Shown: piece after piece, positions 24,910-34,556 of the stretch
Position numbering within the stretch: position 1 is the stretch's first letter
Layout: every line of letters begins with the position of its first letter
Source: Rapidithrix thailandica
GTDB taxonomy: Bacteria > Bacteroidota > Bacteroidia > Cytophagales > Flammeovirgaceae
Assembly: GCF_039710355.1 (NCBI RefSeq)
Contig: NZ_JBDKWZ010000001.1
Coordinates: 881,999 to 945,998 of the forward strand
Direction of reading: 5' to 3'
DNA: 64,000 nucleotides
The notes under the pieces: generated by a model
Database searches by the model: none
What the model saw: only the letters and a program-made list of their open reading frames with translations
What the model was told of the DNA's origin: nothing
Program-made: the position numbers and the translations under genes

Positions 24910-27900
24910 CTAAGCTTCTTTAAAAGCCACTCTGAAGGTGGCCCCTTCTCCTTCTTTACTATGGCAAGTTACTTCACCCTGCATGGCTTTTACATATTTT
25001 TTTACAATCGAAAGACCCAAGCCAATAGATTGCTCTCCTCCGGTAGGTTGGGCCGATAATTTTTGAAATTTCTTGAATAAGTACTTCTGCTCTTCCGGCT
25101 TGATCCCTGGGCCTTCGTCTTTGATTTCAACAATGATTTTAGATGATTGATGGAAAATACGGAGGTAAATATTTTTACCATAAGGTGAAAATTTAATGGC
25201 ATTAGAGAGTAAATTTTCAAAGACCTGATAGGTGTATTGATTGTCTAACCGGGCTATAAACCGGCCGGGTTCCAGGTTTGCAGTCTGCCATTGCAACTGT
25301 TTTTGTCGAACGTTGGACGTTAAGTTGTGAATACATTCCTGTAATATCCTTGCCAAGTCCACTTCGGTCCGTTGCAGGTTGGGTTGTTGCGATTCAATGG
25401 CTTCCAAGTCCAGAATTTTGGAAATCATCGAATCAATATAATTCACGGCATTTGTAATGATCCCGAAATCTTTTTTTCCCTCCTCATAGTCTTTTTGGAG
25501 TACAGCCGTAATCATTTTGATCTGGTGCAAGGGGTTGCGCATGTCGTGAGCCAAAATGCCAATCAAATGGTTTTTTTCTTGGTTGAGGGCCAGGAGTTTT
25601 GCATTTTGTTCTGTAATGCTCTCCTTTTGAGTTTCGATCTCCTTCTTTTGTTCCAGTACTTTGGAGGTACGTTCTTTCACCAGAGATTCCAACTTAATTT
25701 TTTCCTTTAAATGCTTGCGGATTCTCCATTGAATAATCGCCCAGAGGCAGAAAGCGGATAAGAGAAAATACAGAAGCATAGCCAGTTTGGTCAGGTACCA
25801 GGGGGGAAGTATGGAAAACGAAAAGCTGGCGGTCTTACCAATGGTACCTACACTGTTTTTGGCTTGTACATGAAATGTATATTTCCCGGGGGATAGATTG
25901 ACAAATTCCCGCTCGGTTTGTTGAGTCCAATTCGACCAGCCTTGGTCCAAGCCATCCAAACGGTATTGATAAAGTATATCTTTGGGCTTTTCATACCAAG
26001 TAGCTGCTACTTCCAAATGCAAGCGGTTTTGTGAATAGGGCAAGCGCAGTTTTTTAGTACCGGGGGGATGCCCGGTGAGTTTTCCCTCGGGAGAAAGCGT
26101 GGTGCCGGCAAAAAGGACCGAGTCATTGTCTGCCAAACGGATTTTCCGGATAAAGGTATTAAAGGCCGGTTTGACATATAAATTTTGGGTTTCACCCACC
26201 ATCGGATCATAATGAATCAAGCCTTTGGCCGAAGCAAAAAATACATTCCGGTTATCTATCGGGTAAATGGAAAAAAGCTCTATTCCTTGTATTTTATTAA
26301 AGATCTGACTCTTCACTTGATAGGTCCCGTCCTCTTGCAAATATGCCGTTTTGATTTCATTGCCATTCTGAAACCAATAATTGCCATAGGGGTCTTTGGC
26401 TAAGTGCTTTACGGGTTGTGTAAAATCAACAAAACCGGAAAAACCCGAATGAGGCTCAAAACCATTCAAGTCGGCATTATATTGATAAATGCCTTTGTTG
26501 GTACCAAAGACAACTTCATTGCCCAAGTCAAATACATAATTCCCCAAGTGGGAGGGGAGGCCATATGTCGTATCGTAAAAATCAACCGTCCGGGCTTGGC
26601 TGAGACTGCTATCGAGTTGTACTTTGTAAATTCCTTTAAAAGGGTGTGTAACCCATATTTGATTCTGAGTGTCTATGGCAACGTATTTCCCACACACATT
26701 CAGGCTTTCGATCATTTGGGTAAGTTGCCATTCTCCGTTTTCCAGGCTCAATACCCCTATTCCATGGTGATGTGTGCAAGCTAGTAGTTTGGTAGAATCA
26801 TTTTTAAAGGGAATAATATTGCGCACCTCTTCGGAGGTGATTTTCCGGATTTTACCATTTCTGAGAGCATATAACCCTTCAGTATGTGCAAATAGCATAT
26901 GCCGGTTAAATTCCCCGGTAAACCAACATTGTTCCTTGGAAGAAGGCAGTAATTGAAATTGCGAATGAAGTTTGACCGGGTTTTGATAATGTTGCCAAGG
27001 AATGGAGTAAATTCCTTGAGTCGTGCCTGTATACAGGGTGTCGTTGGAATGAGAGATACTCAAGGGAAGACCTACCGTTTGGAAAACCGAAAAGGGCGAG
27101 CTGATGGTGGCAATGACTATGCCGTTGTCCAGTCCCAACCATAAGTTCCCTGTTTCGTCCATCTCCATTGCCAGCACCTGATTGGTAGGCAAGCCTTTGG
27201 AGTGATTGATATGCTGAATGGGCTTACCGGTACGGTCTACAATCAAGAGGCCCTTGCGTTGGGTACCGATGGCGTAAAATGTATTGTTGAAAAAAGGAGA
27301 GGTAATCTTTTTTGCACAGGTGATCCGGGTGTTTTTCAATAAGTTGTCCACCCCGGTGATAAAAACTTGCCTCTGCCCGGTTTGCGTGTCGAGCAAATAA
27401 AAACCCTCTTCTTTTATATATATCAGGATTTGTGTGTGTCCTTCAAAGGGTAAAAGCGCTTCTACATGTTTGTCGGCAAAGAATTCGCCTCCGGGTACTT
27501 TGCATATTTTGCCCGTTTGATATTTCATCAGGCCCTTCCCCCTTTCTATAAGGTAATAAACCCCTTCAATCAAAGCACTTTGGGTATATTCGGTCTTGCT
27601 GTTGAAAATAGTAAAAGTGGCATTTTGATACACAAATAGTTGTCGTCTGCTCAGAAAAAACACCTGATCTTTTAAGGTATTCGTAGCCACAATACTCTCA
27701 AAGCCCTGTTGTTCGATAGGAAGTTTGTCGATCAATGAATGGAAGAGGAGTTGGCCGGATGAGTCCGGAGCTAAAAAGCCTAATTCAGCCTGGGCCCCTA
27801 CATATATATAACCGGAAGAGTCGATGCCCAAAGAGCTCACTGGTGCTTTGTTAGCGATTTCAATCAGTTGCCATTGGTTGCCATCAAACTCCAAAACCCC

Positions 27901-28083
27901 TTCACCGTTGGCAAAATACATAAGCCCCCTGTGGTCTTGAAGGATGTCTCTGTTTTGAGCACTGGCCGCATATTCCTGACTGGTATATACCTCTAATAAG
28001 GGAATACCTTTGTTTTTAATTTGACCGGTTACGGAAAGATAACTTAAGAGGAAGAGTAGAAAAATCCAAGCTTTTAAGTTCAC
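24910..28083 (-). CDS. Two-component regulator propeller sensor histidine kinase
   Basis: This is a 1057-residue membrane sensor. The Sec signal peptide (1-20) is followed by about 14 propeller repeats (two seven-bladed beta-propellers, residues 30-640) and a Y_Y_Y immunoglobulin-like domain near 680-755 (KDILYQYRLDGLDQGWSNWT). One membrane helix lies at about 765-785, then a coiled coil, H-box GILAHDMRNPLHQIK (H846), N-box FENLLSNAIKFSP and GLGLSIVKK. It lacks the C-terminal receiver and AraC HTH found in true Bacteroides hybrid systems, so it must signal to a separate regulator; the receiver protein at 20851 is a nearby candidate. Translation starts at a GTG (28081-28083), preceded by AGGGG at a suitable distance. 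Confidence 0.9.
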   Translation of the reverse strand: MNLKAWIFLLFLLSYLSVTGQIKNKGIPLLEVYTSQEYAASAQNRDILQDHRGLMYFANGEGVLEFDGNQWQLIEIANKAPVSSLGIDSSGYIYVGAQAELGFLAPDSSGQLLFHSLIDKLPIEQQGFESIVATNTLKDQVFFLSRRQLFVYQNATFTIFNSKTEYTQSALIEGVYYLIERGKGLMKYQTGKICKVPGGEFFADKHVEALLPFEGHTQILIYIKEEGFYLLDTQTGQRQVFITGVDNLLKNTRITCAKKITSPFFNNTFYAIGTQRKGLLIVDRTGKPIQHINHSKGLPTNQVLAMEMDETGNLWLGLDNGIVIATISSPFSVFQTVGLPLSISHSNDTLYTGTTQGIYSIPWQHYQNPVKLHSQFQLLPSSKEQCWFTGEFNRHMLFAHTEGLYALRNGKIRKITSEEVRNIIPFKNDSTKLLACTHHHGIGVLSLENGEWQLTQMIESLNVCGKYVAIDTQNQIWVTHPFKGIYKVQLDSSLSQARTVDFYDTTYGLPSHLGNYVFDLGNEVVFGTNKGIYQYNADLNGFEPHSGFSGFVDFTQPVKHLAKDPYGNYWFQNGNEIKTAYLQEDGTYQVKSQIFNKIQGIELFSIYPIDNRNVFFASAKGLIHYDPMVGETQNLYVKPAFNTFIRKIRLADNDSVLFAGTTLSPEGKLTGHPPGTKKLRLPYSQNRLHLEVAATWYEKPKDILYQYRLDGLDQGWSNWTQQTEREFVNLSPGKYTFHVQAKNSVGTIGKTASFSFSILPPWYLTKLAMLLYFLLSAFCLWAIIQWRIRKHLKEKIKLESLVKERTSKVLEQKKEIETQKESITEQNAKLLALNQEKNHLIGILAHDMRNPLHQIKMITAVLQKDYEEGKKDFGIITNAVNYIDSMISKILDLEAIESQQPNLQRTEVDLARILQECIHNLTSNVRQKQLQWQTANLEPGRFIARLDNQYTYQVFENLLSNAIKFSPYGKNIYLRIFHQSSKIIVEIKDEGPGIKPEEQKYLFKKFQKLSAQPTGGEQSIGLGLSIVKKYVKAMQGEVTCHSKEGEGATFRVAFKEA

Positions 28084-28190
28084 GTTATTCGCCCCTTTTG
28101 ATTGATTAATTGTTTGGTTTAGTTTACTTTAAATCATCCGGCATCAATACTTAAGGTTGCCTGATTTTAGATTGATTACACAAATTTAAG

Positions 28191-28198
28191 GAATTGAA
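28191..28198 (-). promoter_or_regulatory. -7 element of the propeller kinase gene
   Basis: On the minus strand TAAATTTG matches TAnnTTTG. No clear -33 box. It would give a leader of about 100 nt before the GTG start. Confidence 0.45.
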
Positions 28199-28445
28199 CG
28201 CTAGAATGCTATGGGTAAGGAACCGCCATTTGAGATTATCTTTTGAGAGAAGCTGGCGGAACCCGCTATTCCGCTAAAAACCCATAGGCCAGACAAGGCA
28301 AGAGACAGGGCTTGGACCGGGGAAAAGTAAAAGAACAACTCTAGCGAAAATCCGCTCGGAAATGCAGCTGAAAAAGGATCTTTTTCAAAGGAAAAAAGCC
28401 ACAAAAGAATAAAGGGAAAAACATTAAAAATGCCTGATAATTCCC
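28199..28445. other. Structured intergenic region before enolase
   Basis: Contains nested inverted repeats. CTATGGGT (28209-28216) pairs with ACCCATAG (28280-28287), CCGCCA (28223-28228) with TGGCGG (28254-28259), and GCGGAA (28256-28261) with TTCCGC (28269-28274). The second and third compete. No protein gene is supported. It may be a structured RNA or decayed palindromic element. Confidence 0.4.
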
Positions 28446-28453
28446 TATATTTG
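28446..28453 (+). promoter_or_regulatory. -7 element of eno
   Basis: TATATTTG matches TAnnTTTG 37 bp before the enolase ATG at 28490. The longer open frame beginning at 28430 starts upstream of this element and is rejected as the start. Confidence 0.6.
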
Positions 28454-28489
28454 ACCGAAATTATTTTACAAATAAACGAAAAATTCCAC

Positions 28490-29767
28490 ATGAGTTTTAT
28501 TCAAAACATTCACGCCAGACAAATACTGGATTCCAGAGGGAACCCCACTGTAGAAGTGGAAGTACTCACTGACAACGGAATAATTGGAAGAGCTGCTGTT
28601 CCTTCAGGAGCTTCTACCGGAGCACATGAAGCGGTGGAGTTGAGAGACAAAGATGCCTCTGTTTTTATGGGGAAAGGAGTGTTGAAAGCCGTAGAAAATG
28701 TGAATGTAGCTATTGCTGAAGAGTTGATCGGATTTTCTGTTTTTGAGCAAAACCTGATCGACCGTACCATGATTGAATTGGATGGTACGCCTAACAAAGG
28801 AAAATTAGGCGCTAATGCTATATTAGGCGTTTCGCTGGCCGTAGCTAAAGCTGCCGCAGTGGAAGCCGGTTTGCCTTTATATCGATATGTGGGGGGTGTA
28901 AATGCAAACACGTTGCCGGTACCTATGATGAACATCATCAACGGTGGTAGCCATGCAGATAACTCTATCGACTTCCAGGAGTTTATGATTATGCCTACCA
29001 ATGCGGAGTCTTTCTCCCAATCATTGAAAATGGGAGTGGAGATCTTCCATCATTTGAAAAAAGTATTGGGGGACAAAGGAATGTCAACCAACGTTGGAGA
29101 CGAAGGTGGTTTTGCTCCTAACTTGGGTAGCAATGACGAGGCGATTGAGGTGATCTTACAAGCGATTGAAAAAGCAGGGTACCGTCCGGCTGAGGATGTA
29201 CAAATTGCTTTGGATGTAGCAAGTTCTGAGTTCTATTTGAAAGATGAAAATGTTTACCATTTCCATAAATCCAGCGGTGAAAAACTGACTCCTTCCGAAA
29301 TGGCAAACTACCTGAAAGATATGGCGGAAAAATATCCGATCCGTTCTATCGAAGACGGTATGTACGAAGATGATTGGGACGGTTGGTTGGAATTAACCAA
29401 TTTGGTTGGAAATAAAGTACAATTGGTAGGGGATGACTTGTTTGTGACCAATGTGGATCGCTTGAAGAAAGGGATTGACATGGGAGCTGCTAACTCTATC
29501 TTGATCAAAGTAAACCAAATCGGTACTTTGACCGAAACTATCAATGCGATCAACCTGGCAAAACGCAATAAGTACACCAATGTAATGTCTCATCGCTCTG
29601 GTGAAACGGAAGATGCTACTATTGCGGACTTGGCGGTAGCCTTGAACACCGGACAAATCAAAACCGGTTCGGCTTCCAGAACCGACCGTATGGCAAAATA
29701 CAATCAGTTACTTCGCATCGAGGAAGAATTAGGCGAAATCGCTTACTTCCCCGGAGCTAATTTCTAG
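28490..29767 (+). CDS. eno: Enolase (phosphopyruvate hydratase)
   Basis: The 425-residue glycolytic enzyme converts 2-phosphoglycerate to phosphoenolpyruvate in the cytoplasm. HARQILDSRGNPTVEVEV is the N-terminal signature. SGASTGAHEA is the mobile loop, VGDDLFVTN gives a Mg2+ Asp, and ILIKVNQIGT with SHRSGETED forms the catalytic and substrate-binding C-terminal barrel. The length equals that of typical bacterial enolases with this start, and the promoter -7 element excludes the longer start. It is a single-gene unit with its own terminator. Confidence 0.97.
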   Translation: MSFIQNIHARQILDSRGNPTVEVEVLTDNGIIGRAAVPSGASTGAHEAVELRDKDASVFMGKGVLKAVENVNVAIAEELIGFSVFEQNLIDRTMIELDGTPNKGKLGANAILGVSLAVAKAAAVEAGLPLYRYVGGVNANTLPVPMMNIINGGSHADNSIDFQEFMIMPTNAESFSQSLKMGVEIFHHLKKVLGDKGMSTNVGDEGGFAPNLGSNDEAIEVILQAIEKAGYRPAEDVQIALDVASSEFYLKDENVYHFHKSSGEKLTPSEMANYLKDMAEKYPIRSIEDGMYEDDWDGWLELTNLVGNKVQLVGDDLFVTNVDRLKKGIDMGAANSILIKVNQIGTLTETINAINLAKRNKYTNVMSHRSGETEDATIADLAVALNTGQIKTGSASRTDRMAKYNQLLRIEEELGEIAYFPGANF

Positions 29768-29789
29768 TTTTTCTGATATACTTCTTACA

Positions 29790-29827
29790 AAATCCGGCAA
29801 TAGTATTAAATATTGCCGGATTTTTTT
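29790..29827 (+). terminator. Terminator of eno
   Basis: AATCCGGCAATA and TATTGCCGGATT pair around GTATTAAA-type loop bases, followed by TTTTTTT. Confidence 0.92.
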
Positions 29828-29931
29828 ATGGATAATTTTTTGAAGATGAGATCTTTGTATTGCTAATTTGCTGAGGCTGTGAGCCAAGGATGTTGGTAAA
29901 ATTTGTTTTGTGAAATACTCAAATTAACTTT

Positions 29932-30537
29932 TTGAAAAAAAATTACGTGATCAATCCTGCCTTTATTGTTTCTTGTATATGTTTGTTCTCGATAGCCCTG
30001 TGGGGTTGCCAAAAAGAACAACAAGCCAATGATGTGAAAGTTACCGAAACCGAGACGGTAACAACCTCCAAGGCTGAAAAAGAAAGCCAAAAAGCCAGTC
30101 CCCCGGCGGAATTAACGGGAGAAGTAGGAGGGGTGCCTATCCACTTAACCTATAGTCAACCTGCCGTACGGAATAGGGAAATATGGGGGCAGTTGGTGCC
30201 CTATGGCGAAGTATGGAGAACCGGAGCCAACGAAGCCAATATCATCCGTTTTGAAAAAGATGTATGGATTGAAGGCCAAAAACTGGGAGCCGGCACCTAT
30301 ACCTTGTTCACCCTTCCTGATGAAAAACAGTGGACCGTGATTTTCAACAAGGAAACTGAAGACCAGTGGGGGGCTTACAACTATCAACCGGAAAGTGATG
30401 CCTTACGGGTGACTGTTACCCCTCAAAGACAAGACAAAATCACGGAACGCCTTACCTTTTCCATAGACACGACAAACAAACTTATATTTCAGTGGGAAAA
30501 GCTGCGCTTTGACCTTACCCTCGAAGAGGCCCGGTAG
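29932..30537 (+). CDS. DUF2911 lipoprotein
   Basis: A 201-residue secreted protein with a lipobox SIALWGC (Cys23-24 region) and a short Ser/Lys/Glu linker. The DUF2911 domain spans about 55-165, recognised from IHLTYSQPAVRNREIWG, VPYGEVWRTGANEAN, GTYTLFTLP and WTVIFNKETEDQWGAY. The family is widespread in Bacteroidota and has no established activity. The start is a TTG: no ATG occurs in the signal peptide, and TTG followed by AAA AAA AAT gives the basic n-region needed for export. The next possible start, GTG at 29947, would lose the lysines. Confidence 0.85.
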   Translation: MKKNYVINPAFIVSCICLFSIALWGCQKEQQANDVKVTETETVTTSKAEKESQKASPPAELTGEVGGVPIHLTYSQPAVRNREIWGQLVPYGEVWRTGANEANIIRFEKDVWIEGQKLGAGTYTLFTLPDEKQWTVIFNKETEDQWGAYNYQPESDALRVTVTPQRQDKITERLTFSIDTTNKLIFQWEKLRFDLTLEEAR

Positions 30538-30623
30538 GGAAGAAGTATGTAAGCCGGATCTGTTTCCCCTTGTTACGTTTATTTTATTATACGTTGTACA
30601 CTATATTCTTAAATTATTCAATA

Positions 30624-32963
30624 ATGAACAGGTTTTTTAGACTTTTAATGATTCCGGTTTTCGCGGGAGCATTGATGTCGCAAATGAGCTGCGAGCAACA
30701 ATGTGCCACTACAGGAAATCAGGAAAATGTTTACCATGTCATTCCGGCTCCGGCGAATATGAAGCCCTTACAAGGGCGCTTCCCTATTTGTGAGCAAACG
30801 CAAATTTTGTATCAGGAAGGCGATGAACAATTGGCATTGGTTGCCGATTACCTGGCGGGGATGTTTACCGTACCGGCAGGGTTTACGCCTAAAGTACAAA
30901 CAGGTACCGCCACGGGAAAAAATAATGTCCTGATCCAACTTGATGATAACATCAGCGAAAAAGAAGGCTATCACTTGCAAATAAGCCCGGAGCAAATAAC
31001 CATCACGGCCAAAAATCCGGTAGGGGCTTTTTATGCGGTACAAACGATTCGGCAATTGTTACCGAGTGCAATTGAAAGCGGTGCACAGATGGCCGTAGCC
31101 GAATGGTCATTACCCTGTGTGGAAATTGAAGACGCCCCCCGTTTTGTATACCGTGGCTTGCACCTGGATGTAGGGCGGCATTTCTTCCCGGTAGAGTTCA
31201 TCAAAAAATACATCGATATGTTGGCGATGTATAAAATGAATACCTTTCACTGGCATTTAACCGAAGACCAAGGTTGGAGAATCGAAATCAAAAAATATCC
31301 AAAACTCACCGAAATAGGAGGGTTTAGAAAAGAAACCTTAGTAGGACACGGGGGAGAAACTCCTTTTGAATATGATGGTAAACGCTATGGTGGTTTCTAT
31401 ACCCAGGAAGAAATTAAAGAAGTTGTAAACTATGCACAAGAAAAATTTGTGACCATCATTCCTGAGATAGAATTACCAGGACATGCCCAAGCTGCATTAA
31501 CAGCTTATCCGCAATTTTCTTGTACCGGAGGGCCCATCGAAGTGGTGACCCGTTGGGGAGTGTTTCAAGAGGTGTTTTGCCCGAAAGAAGAGACCTTTCA
31601 ATTTTTAGAGGATGTCTTAAGCGAAGTGATTGAATTGTTCCCAAGTAAATATATCCATATAGGGGGAGATGAATGTCCTAAAGACCGTTGGAAAACCTGC
31701 GATCACTGCCAGGCTTTGATCAAGCAAGAAGGTTTGAAAGACGAGCATGAATTACAAAGTTATTTTATCCGGAGAATTGAAAAATTCCTCAATTCCAAAG
31801 ACCGTAACCTGATTGGTTGGGATGAGATTCTGGAAGGAGGGCTGGCTCCGAATGCTACGGTTATGTCATGGAGAGGTGAAGCTGGCGGGATTGAAGCCGC
31901 TAAGCAGGGACACGATGTGATCATGTCGCCCAACGGTCCTTTGTATTTGGATCATTATCAATCCAAAGCGGACGATGAACCGTTGGCTATCGGTGGCTTT
32001 ACCGATATCAAAGAAGTGTATGAGTACGATCCTATGCCGGAGGAGCTTCAGGGAGAAGCGGCCAAGCATATCCTGGGAGCTCAAGGAAATGTATGGACAG
32101 AGTATATGCAAACCAGTGAACATGTGGAGTACATGGTGTATCCGAGAATGATCGCCTTGGCTGAAGTAAACTGGTCGCCTAAAGCCAAACGCAATTGGGA
32201 AGAGTTTACGGGCCGCTTAGGAACGCAGTTTGACCGTCTGAAACATCTGGAAATCAATTATGCACCGCATTTCTTTGATGTGACCTATGAAGCTTCGGTG
32301 GCCGATGGCAAGTTGACGCTGGAAATGCACTCATTGGCCAAAAAGGCCGAAATCTATTATACCTTGGATGGTAGTGAACCCAATGCCAATGCTGCAAAAT
32401 ACGAAAGCAGTATCGTATTGGAAGCCGGAAAAGTAATTGAAGTGAAAGCGGCTACTTTTAAAGAAGGTGCAGCGCTGGGGAAAGTTACTTCCAAAACGTT
32501 GTACACTCACCTGGGAGTAGGGAAAGAAATCAACCTGGATGGATACGAACGTGAGAAGCCCGCACCGGCAATATTGATGGATGGGCAGAGAGGTGCTTAT
32601 AACCACCGCTGGGAAGGTAGTTGGATTGGCTTTAGAAAGGACCTGACCGCTACGGTTGACTTGCAGGAAGAAAAGTCTTTAAGCAAAGTAGTAGTAGCTA
32701 CTCAAAGCCGGGTCAAAAGCGGTATTTACCCTCCTTCTCAGGTGGAAGTATTGGTATCGGCAGATGGAAAAAGCTTTAGCCCGGCAGGACAAACAACTGT
32801 AGATATTCAAGAAACCGGCAAATGCCAAATAGAAGTTTCTTTGGAAGCTGTAAAAGCCAAAGTCGTGAAAGTGATTTTGAGAAATCCGGGAATCATTGAA
32901 GAAGGCAAGGCCGGAGCCGGAAAACCTGCTCTTGTCATGTTAGATGAAATCGTGATTTTATAA
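30624..32963 (+). CDS. Beta-N-acetylhexosaminidase, GH20 lipoprotein
   Basis: A 779-residue secreted enzyme that removes terminal N-acetylhexosamine from chitin oligosaccharides or glycans. The signal peptide ends in a lipobox SQMSC, so it is probably anchored in the outer membrane or periplasm. A GH20b domain (about 35-165) is followed by the catalytic barrel, with DVGRHFFP, FHWHLTEDQGWRIEI and HIGGDECPKDRW, in which D349-E350 is the catalytic pair for substrate-assisted hydrolysis. A chitobiase-like C-terminal domain (YYTLDGSEPN) and an F5/8 type C-like carbohydrate-binding domain complete it. The ATG at 30624 is chosen over one at 30570 because it directly precedes the signal peptide. Confidence 0.93.
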   Translation: MNRFFRLLMIPVFAGALMSQMSCEQQCATTGNQENVYHVIPAPANMKPLQGRFPICEQTQILYQEGDEQLALVADYLAGMFTVPAGFTPKVQTGTATGKNNVLIQLDDNISEKEGYHLQISPEQITITAKNPVGAFYAVQTIRQLLPSAIESGAQMAVAEWSLPCVEIEDAPRFVYRGLHLDVGRHFFPVEFIKKYIDMLAMYKMNTFHWHLTEDQGWRIEIKKYPKLTEIGGFRKETLVGHGGETPFEYDGKRYGGFYTQEEIKEVVNYAQEKFVTIIPEIELPGHAQAALTAYPQFSCTGGPIEVVTRWGVFQEVFCPKEETFQFLEDVLSEVIELFPSKYIHIGGDECPKDRWKTCDHCQALIKQEGLKDEHELQSYFIRRIEKFLNSKDRNLIGWDEILEGGLAPNATVMSWRGEAGGIEAAKQGHDVIMSPNGPLYLDHYQSKADDEPLAIGGFTDIKEVYEYDPMPEELQGEAAKHILGAQGNVWTEYMQTSEHVEYMVYPRMIALAEVNWSPKAKRNWEEFTGRLGTQFDRLKHLEINYAPHFFDVTYEASVADGKLTLEMHSLAKKAEIYYTLDGSEPNANAAKYESSIVLEAGKVIEVKAATFKEGAALGKVTSKTLYTHLGVGKEINLDGYEREKPAPAILMDGQRGAYNHRWEGSWIGFRKDLTATVDLQEEKSLSKVVVATQSRVKSGIYPPSQVEVLVSADGKSFSPAGQTTVDIQETGKCQIEVSLEAVKAKVVKVILRNPGIIEEGKAGAGKPALVMLDEIVIL

Positions 32964-32983
32964 ATAGAAAATACTTCAAACAC

Positions 32984-33027
32984 AAAGTCCCATCGAGCTT
33001 CATTGTAGTTACTCGATGGGACTTTTT
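32984..33027. terminator. Terminator between hexosaminidase and phosphofructokinase genes
   Basis: AAAGTCCCATCGAG and CTCGATGGGACTTT form a 14-bp stem around 14 nt, followed by TTTT on the plus strand; the A-rich left flank allows use from the minus strand too. Confidence 0.88.
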
Positions 33028-33050
33028 ATCTACAGCGTTTGGCTAAGACC

Positions 33051-34367
33051 TTAGCTTTTCATCTCCATCGGTTGCCCGGTAGCTTCCAGTACGTTCCACC
33101 AAAGTTCTCCTTGCAAATCAATTTTCATCCGCTCTTTTACCGCTACCGGAATCGGTAAGTGGATAAACTGATTGTTCCACCTGCCTACGACAAAGCCCGT
33201 TTTTCCGGCCATGGCTCCGTGCACTGCATTCAAGGCCAGTTTTCCACAGAATACACTGTCACTGGCATTTGCCGGAGCACTGCGGATAATATAACTGGGG
33301 TCGATGTATTTGACAGTGGCAGGCATATTTTGCTTTTTAAAATGCTCCACAATTTTATCTTTCAAGAAGATCCCGATATCATGATATTTGATATTTCCCG
33401 AAGCATCCGTGCCCAACTCATTGTTAAACAAAAACTGCCCGGCTCCTTCGGCTACCACTACCAAGGCGTGTTTGGTTTTGGCAAGCCTTCGTTGGATGGC
33501 CGCCAATAGTCCGTTTTCCCCTTCCAGTTCAAAGTCCATTTCCGGAATGATGACAAAATTGACATCGGGCATGGAGAGGGCCGCATTTACCGCGATGAAC
33601 CCCGAATCCCTTCCCATCAATTTTACGATGGCGATACCGTTGTAAGCGCCTTTGGCTTCATTATGCGCATCCCGGATGATAGGGTTCGCAGTCGTAAAGG
33701 CCGTTTCAAACCCGAAAGACTTTTCGATAAAGTTGATATCGTTATCAATGGTTTTGGGAATCCCGGCCACGGCAATTTTCAAGCCTCTCCGTTCAATCTC
33801 CTCCACAATGGCTTGAACACCCCGTAAGGTTCCGTCTCCCCCAATGGCAAACAAGATATTGATATTATGGCGGTCCAGTGTATCTACTACTTCCGATACA
33901 TTTTGTTTCCCCCGGGACGAGCCCAGGATGGTTCCTCCTGACTTATGAATATCTGCAACATTGCGTGGCGTAAGCTCTACAAAAGGGTGACCGAAAGAAG
34001 GAATAAAGCCTTCATAGCCATATTTAATCCCAATGGTATTGTTGACTCCATAGCGGTAATACAAACCCATTACCAAACCCCGGATGACATTGTTGATCCC
34101 CGGGCACAAACCTCCGCAAGTCACAATGGCGGCTTTGGTTTTGGAAGGGTCAAAGTAGATTTTTTCGCGAGGGCCGGCTTTTTCAAAGGCCAAAGGGGCT
34201 TCTCCTTTGGCCAGGCAAGCTTCAAAGTTCTTTAAAGAAGTATCATATAAAATCTTTTGGGTATCATCACTATAGTTGAATGTAGAAATTCCTTTCTGTT
34301 TGGAAAGCTTCAAGGGAGAATCCACATGACAGGGTCCTAAGGAAGGAATAGTTAGATCAAGTTTCAT
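33051..34367 (-). CDS. ATP-dependent 6-phosphofructokinase (long, plant/spirochete-like clade)
   Basis: A 438-residue kinase that makes fructose 1,6-bisphosphate, longer than the 320-residue E. coli type. Motifs are VTCGGLCPGINNVIRG (ATP loop), AIGGDGTLRG (the Gly in GGDGT favours ATP over pyrophosphate), GIPKTIDNDI (catalytic Asp) and LMGRDSGFIA (substrate). The N-terminal 80 residues are the extension seen in the TP0108/plant group. A longer reading begins at ATG 34397, but a -7 element at 34402-34409 would place the transcript start next to it, so the ATG at 34367 is preferred. The donor should be tested, since this clade mixes ATP and PPi users. Confidence 0.88.
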   Translation of the reverse strand: MKLDLTIPSLGPCHVDSPLKLSKQKGISTFNYSDDTQKILYDTSLKNFEACLAKGEAPLAFEKAGPREKIYFDPSKTKAAIVTCGGLCPGINNVIRGLVMGLYYRYGVNNTIGIKYGYEGFIPSFGHPFVELTPRNVADIHKSGGTILGSSRGKQNVSEVVDTLDRHNINILFAIGGDGTLRGVQAIVEEIERRGLKIAVAGIPKTIDNDINFIEKSFGFETAFTTANPIIRDAHNEAKGAYNGIAIVKLMGRDSGFIAVNAALSMPDVNFVIIPEMDFELEGENGLLAAIQRRLAKTKHALVVVAEGAGQFLFNNELGTDASGNIKYHDIGIFLKDKIVEHFKKQNMPATVKYIDPSYIIRSAPANASDSVFCGKLALNAVHGAMAGKTGFVVGRWNNQFIHLPIPVAVKERMKIDLQGELWWNVLEATGQPMEMKS

Positions 34368-34401
34368 TTTTGTAAGATGTTCTGATTTACGTTGCATAAC
34401 C

Positions 34402-34409
34402 CAAAAATA
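34402..34409 (-). promoter_or_regulatory. -7 element of the phosphofructokinase gene
   Basis: Minus-strand TATTTTTG matches TAnnTTTG; no clear -33 box. Transcription would start near 34395, inside the longest open frame. Confidence 0.45.
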
Positions 34410-34556
34410 CAGAATAGACGACTCTTATCCGTTCCGGAAGCGATTAATTATTAGTTCAATTCCCATCAACTTTTTGTGCAGTAATACGAAGCTTCTCTGA
34501 CGGGGTACAAATCCCTTGTCAATACACTGGAATAAGTGAGAAATCATCTTTTTTGT

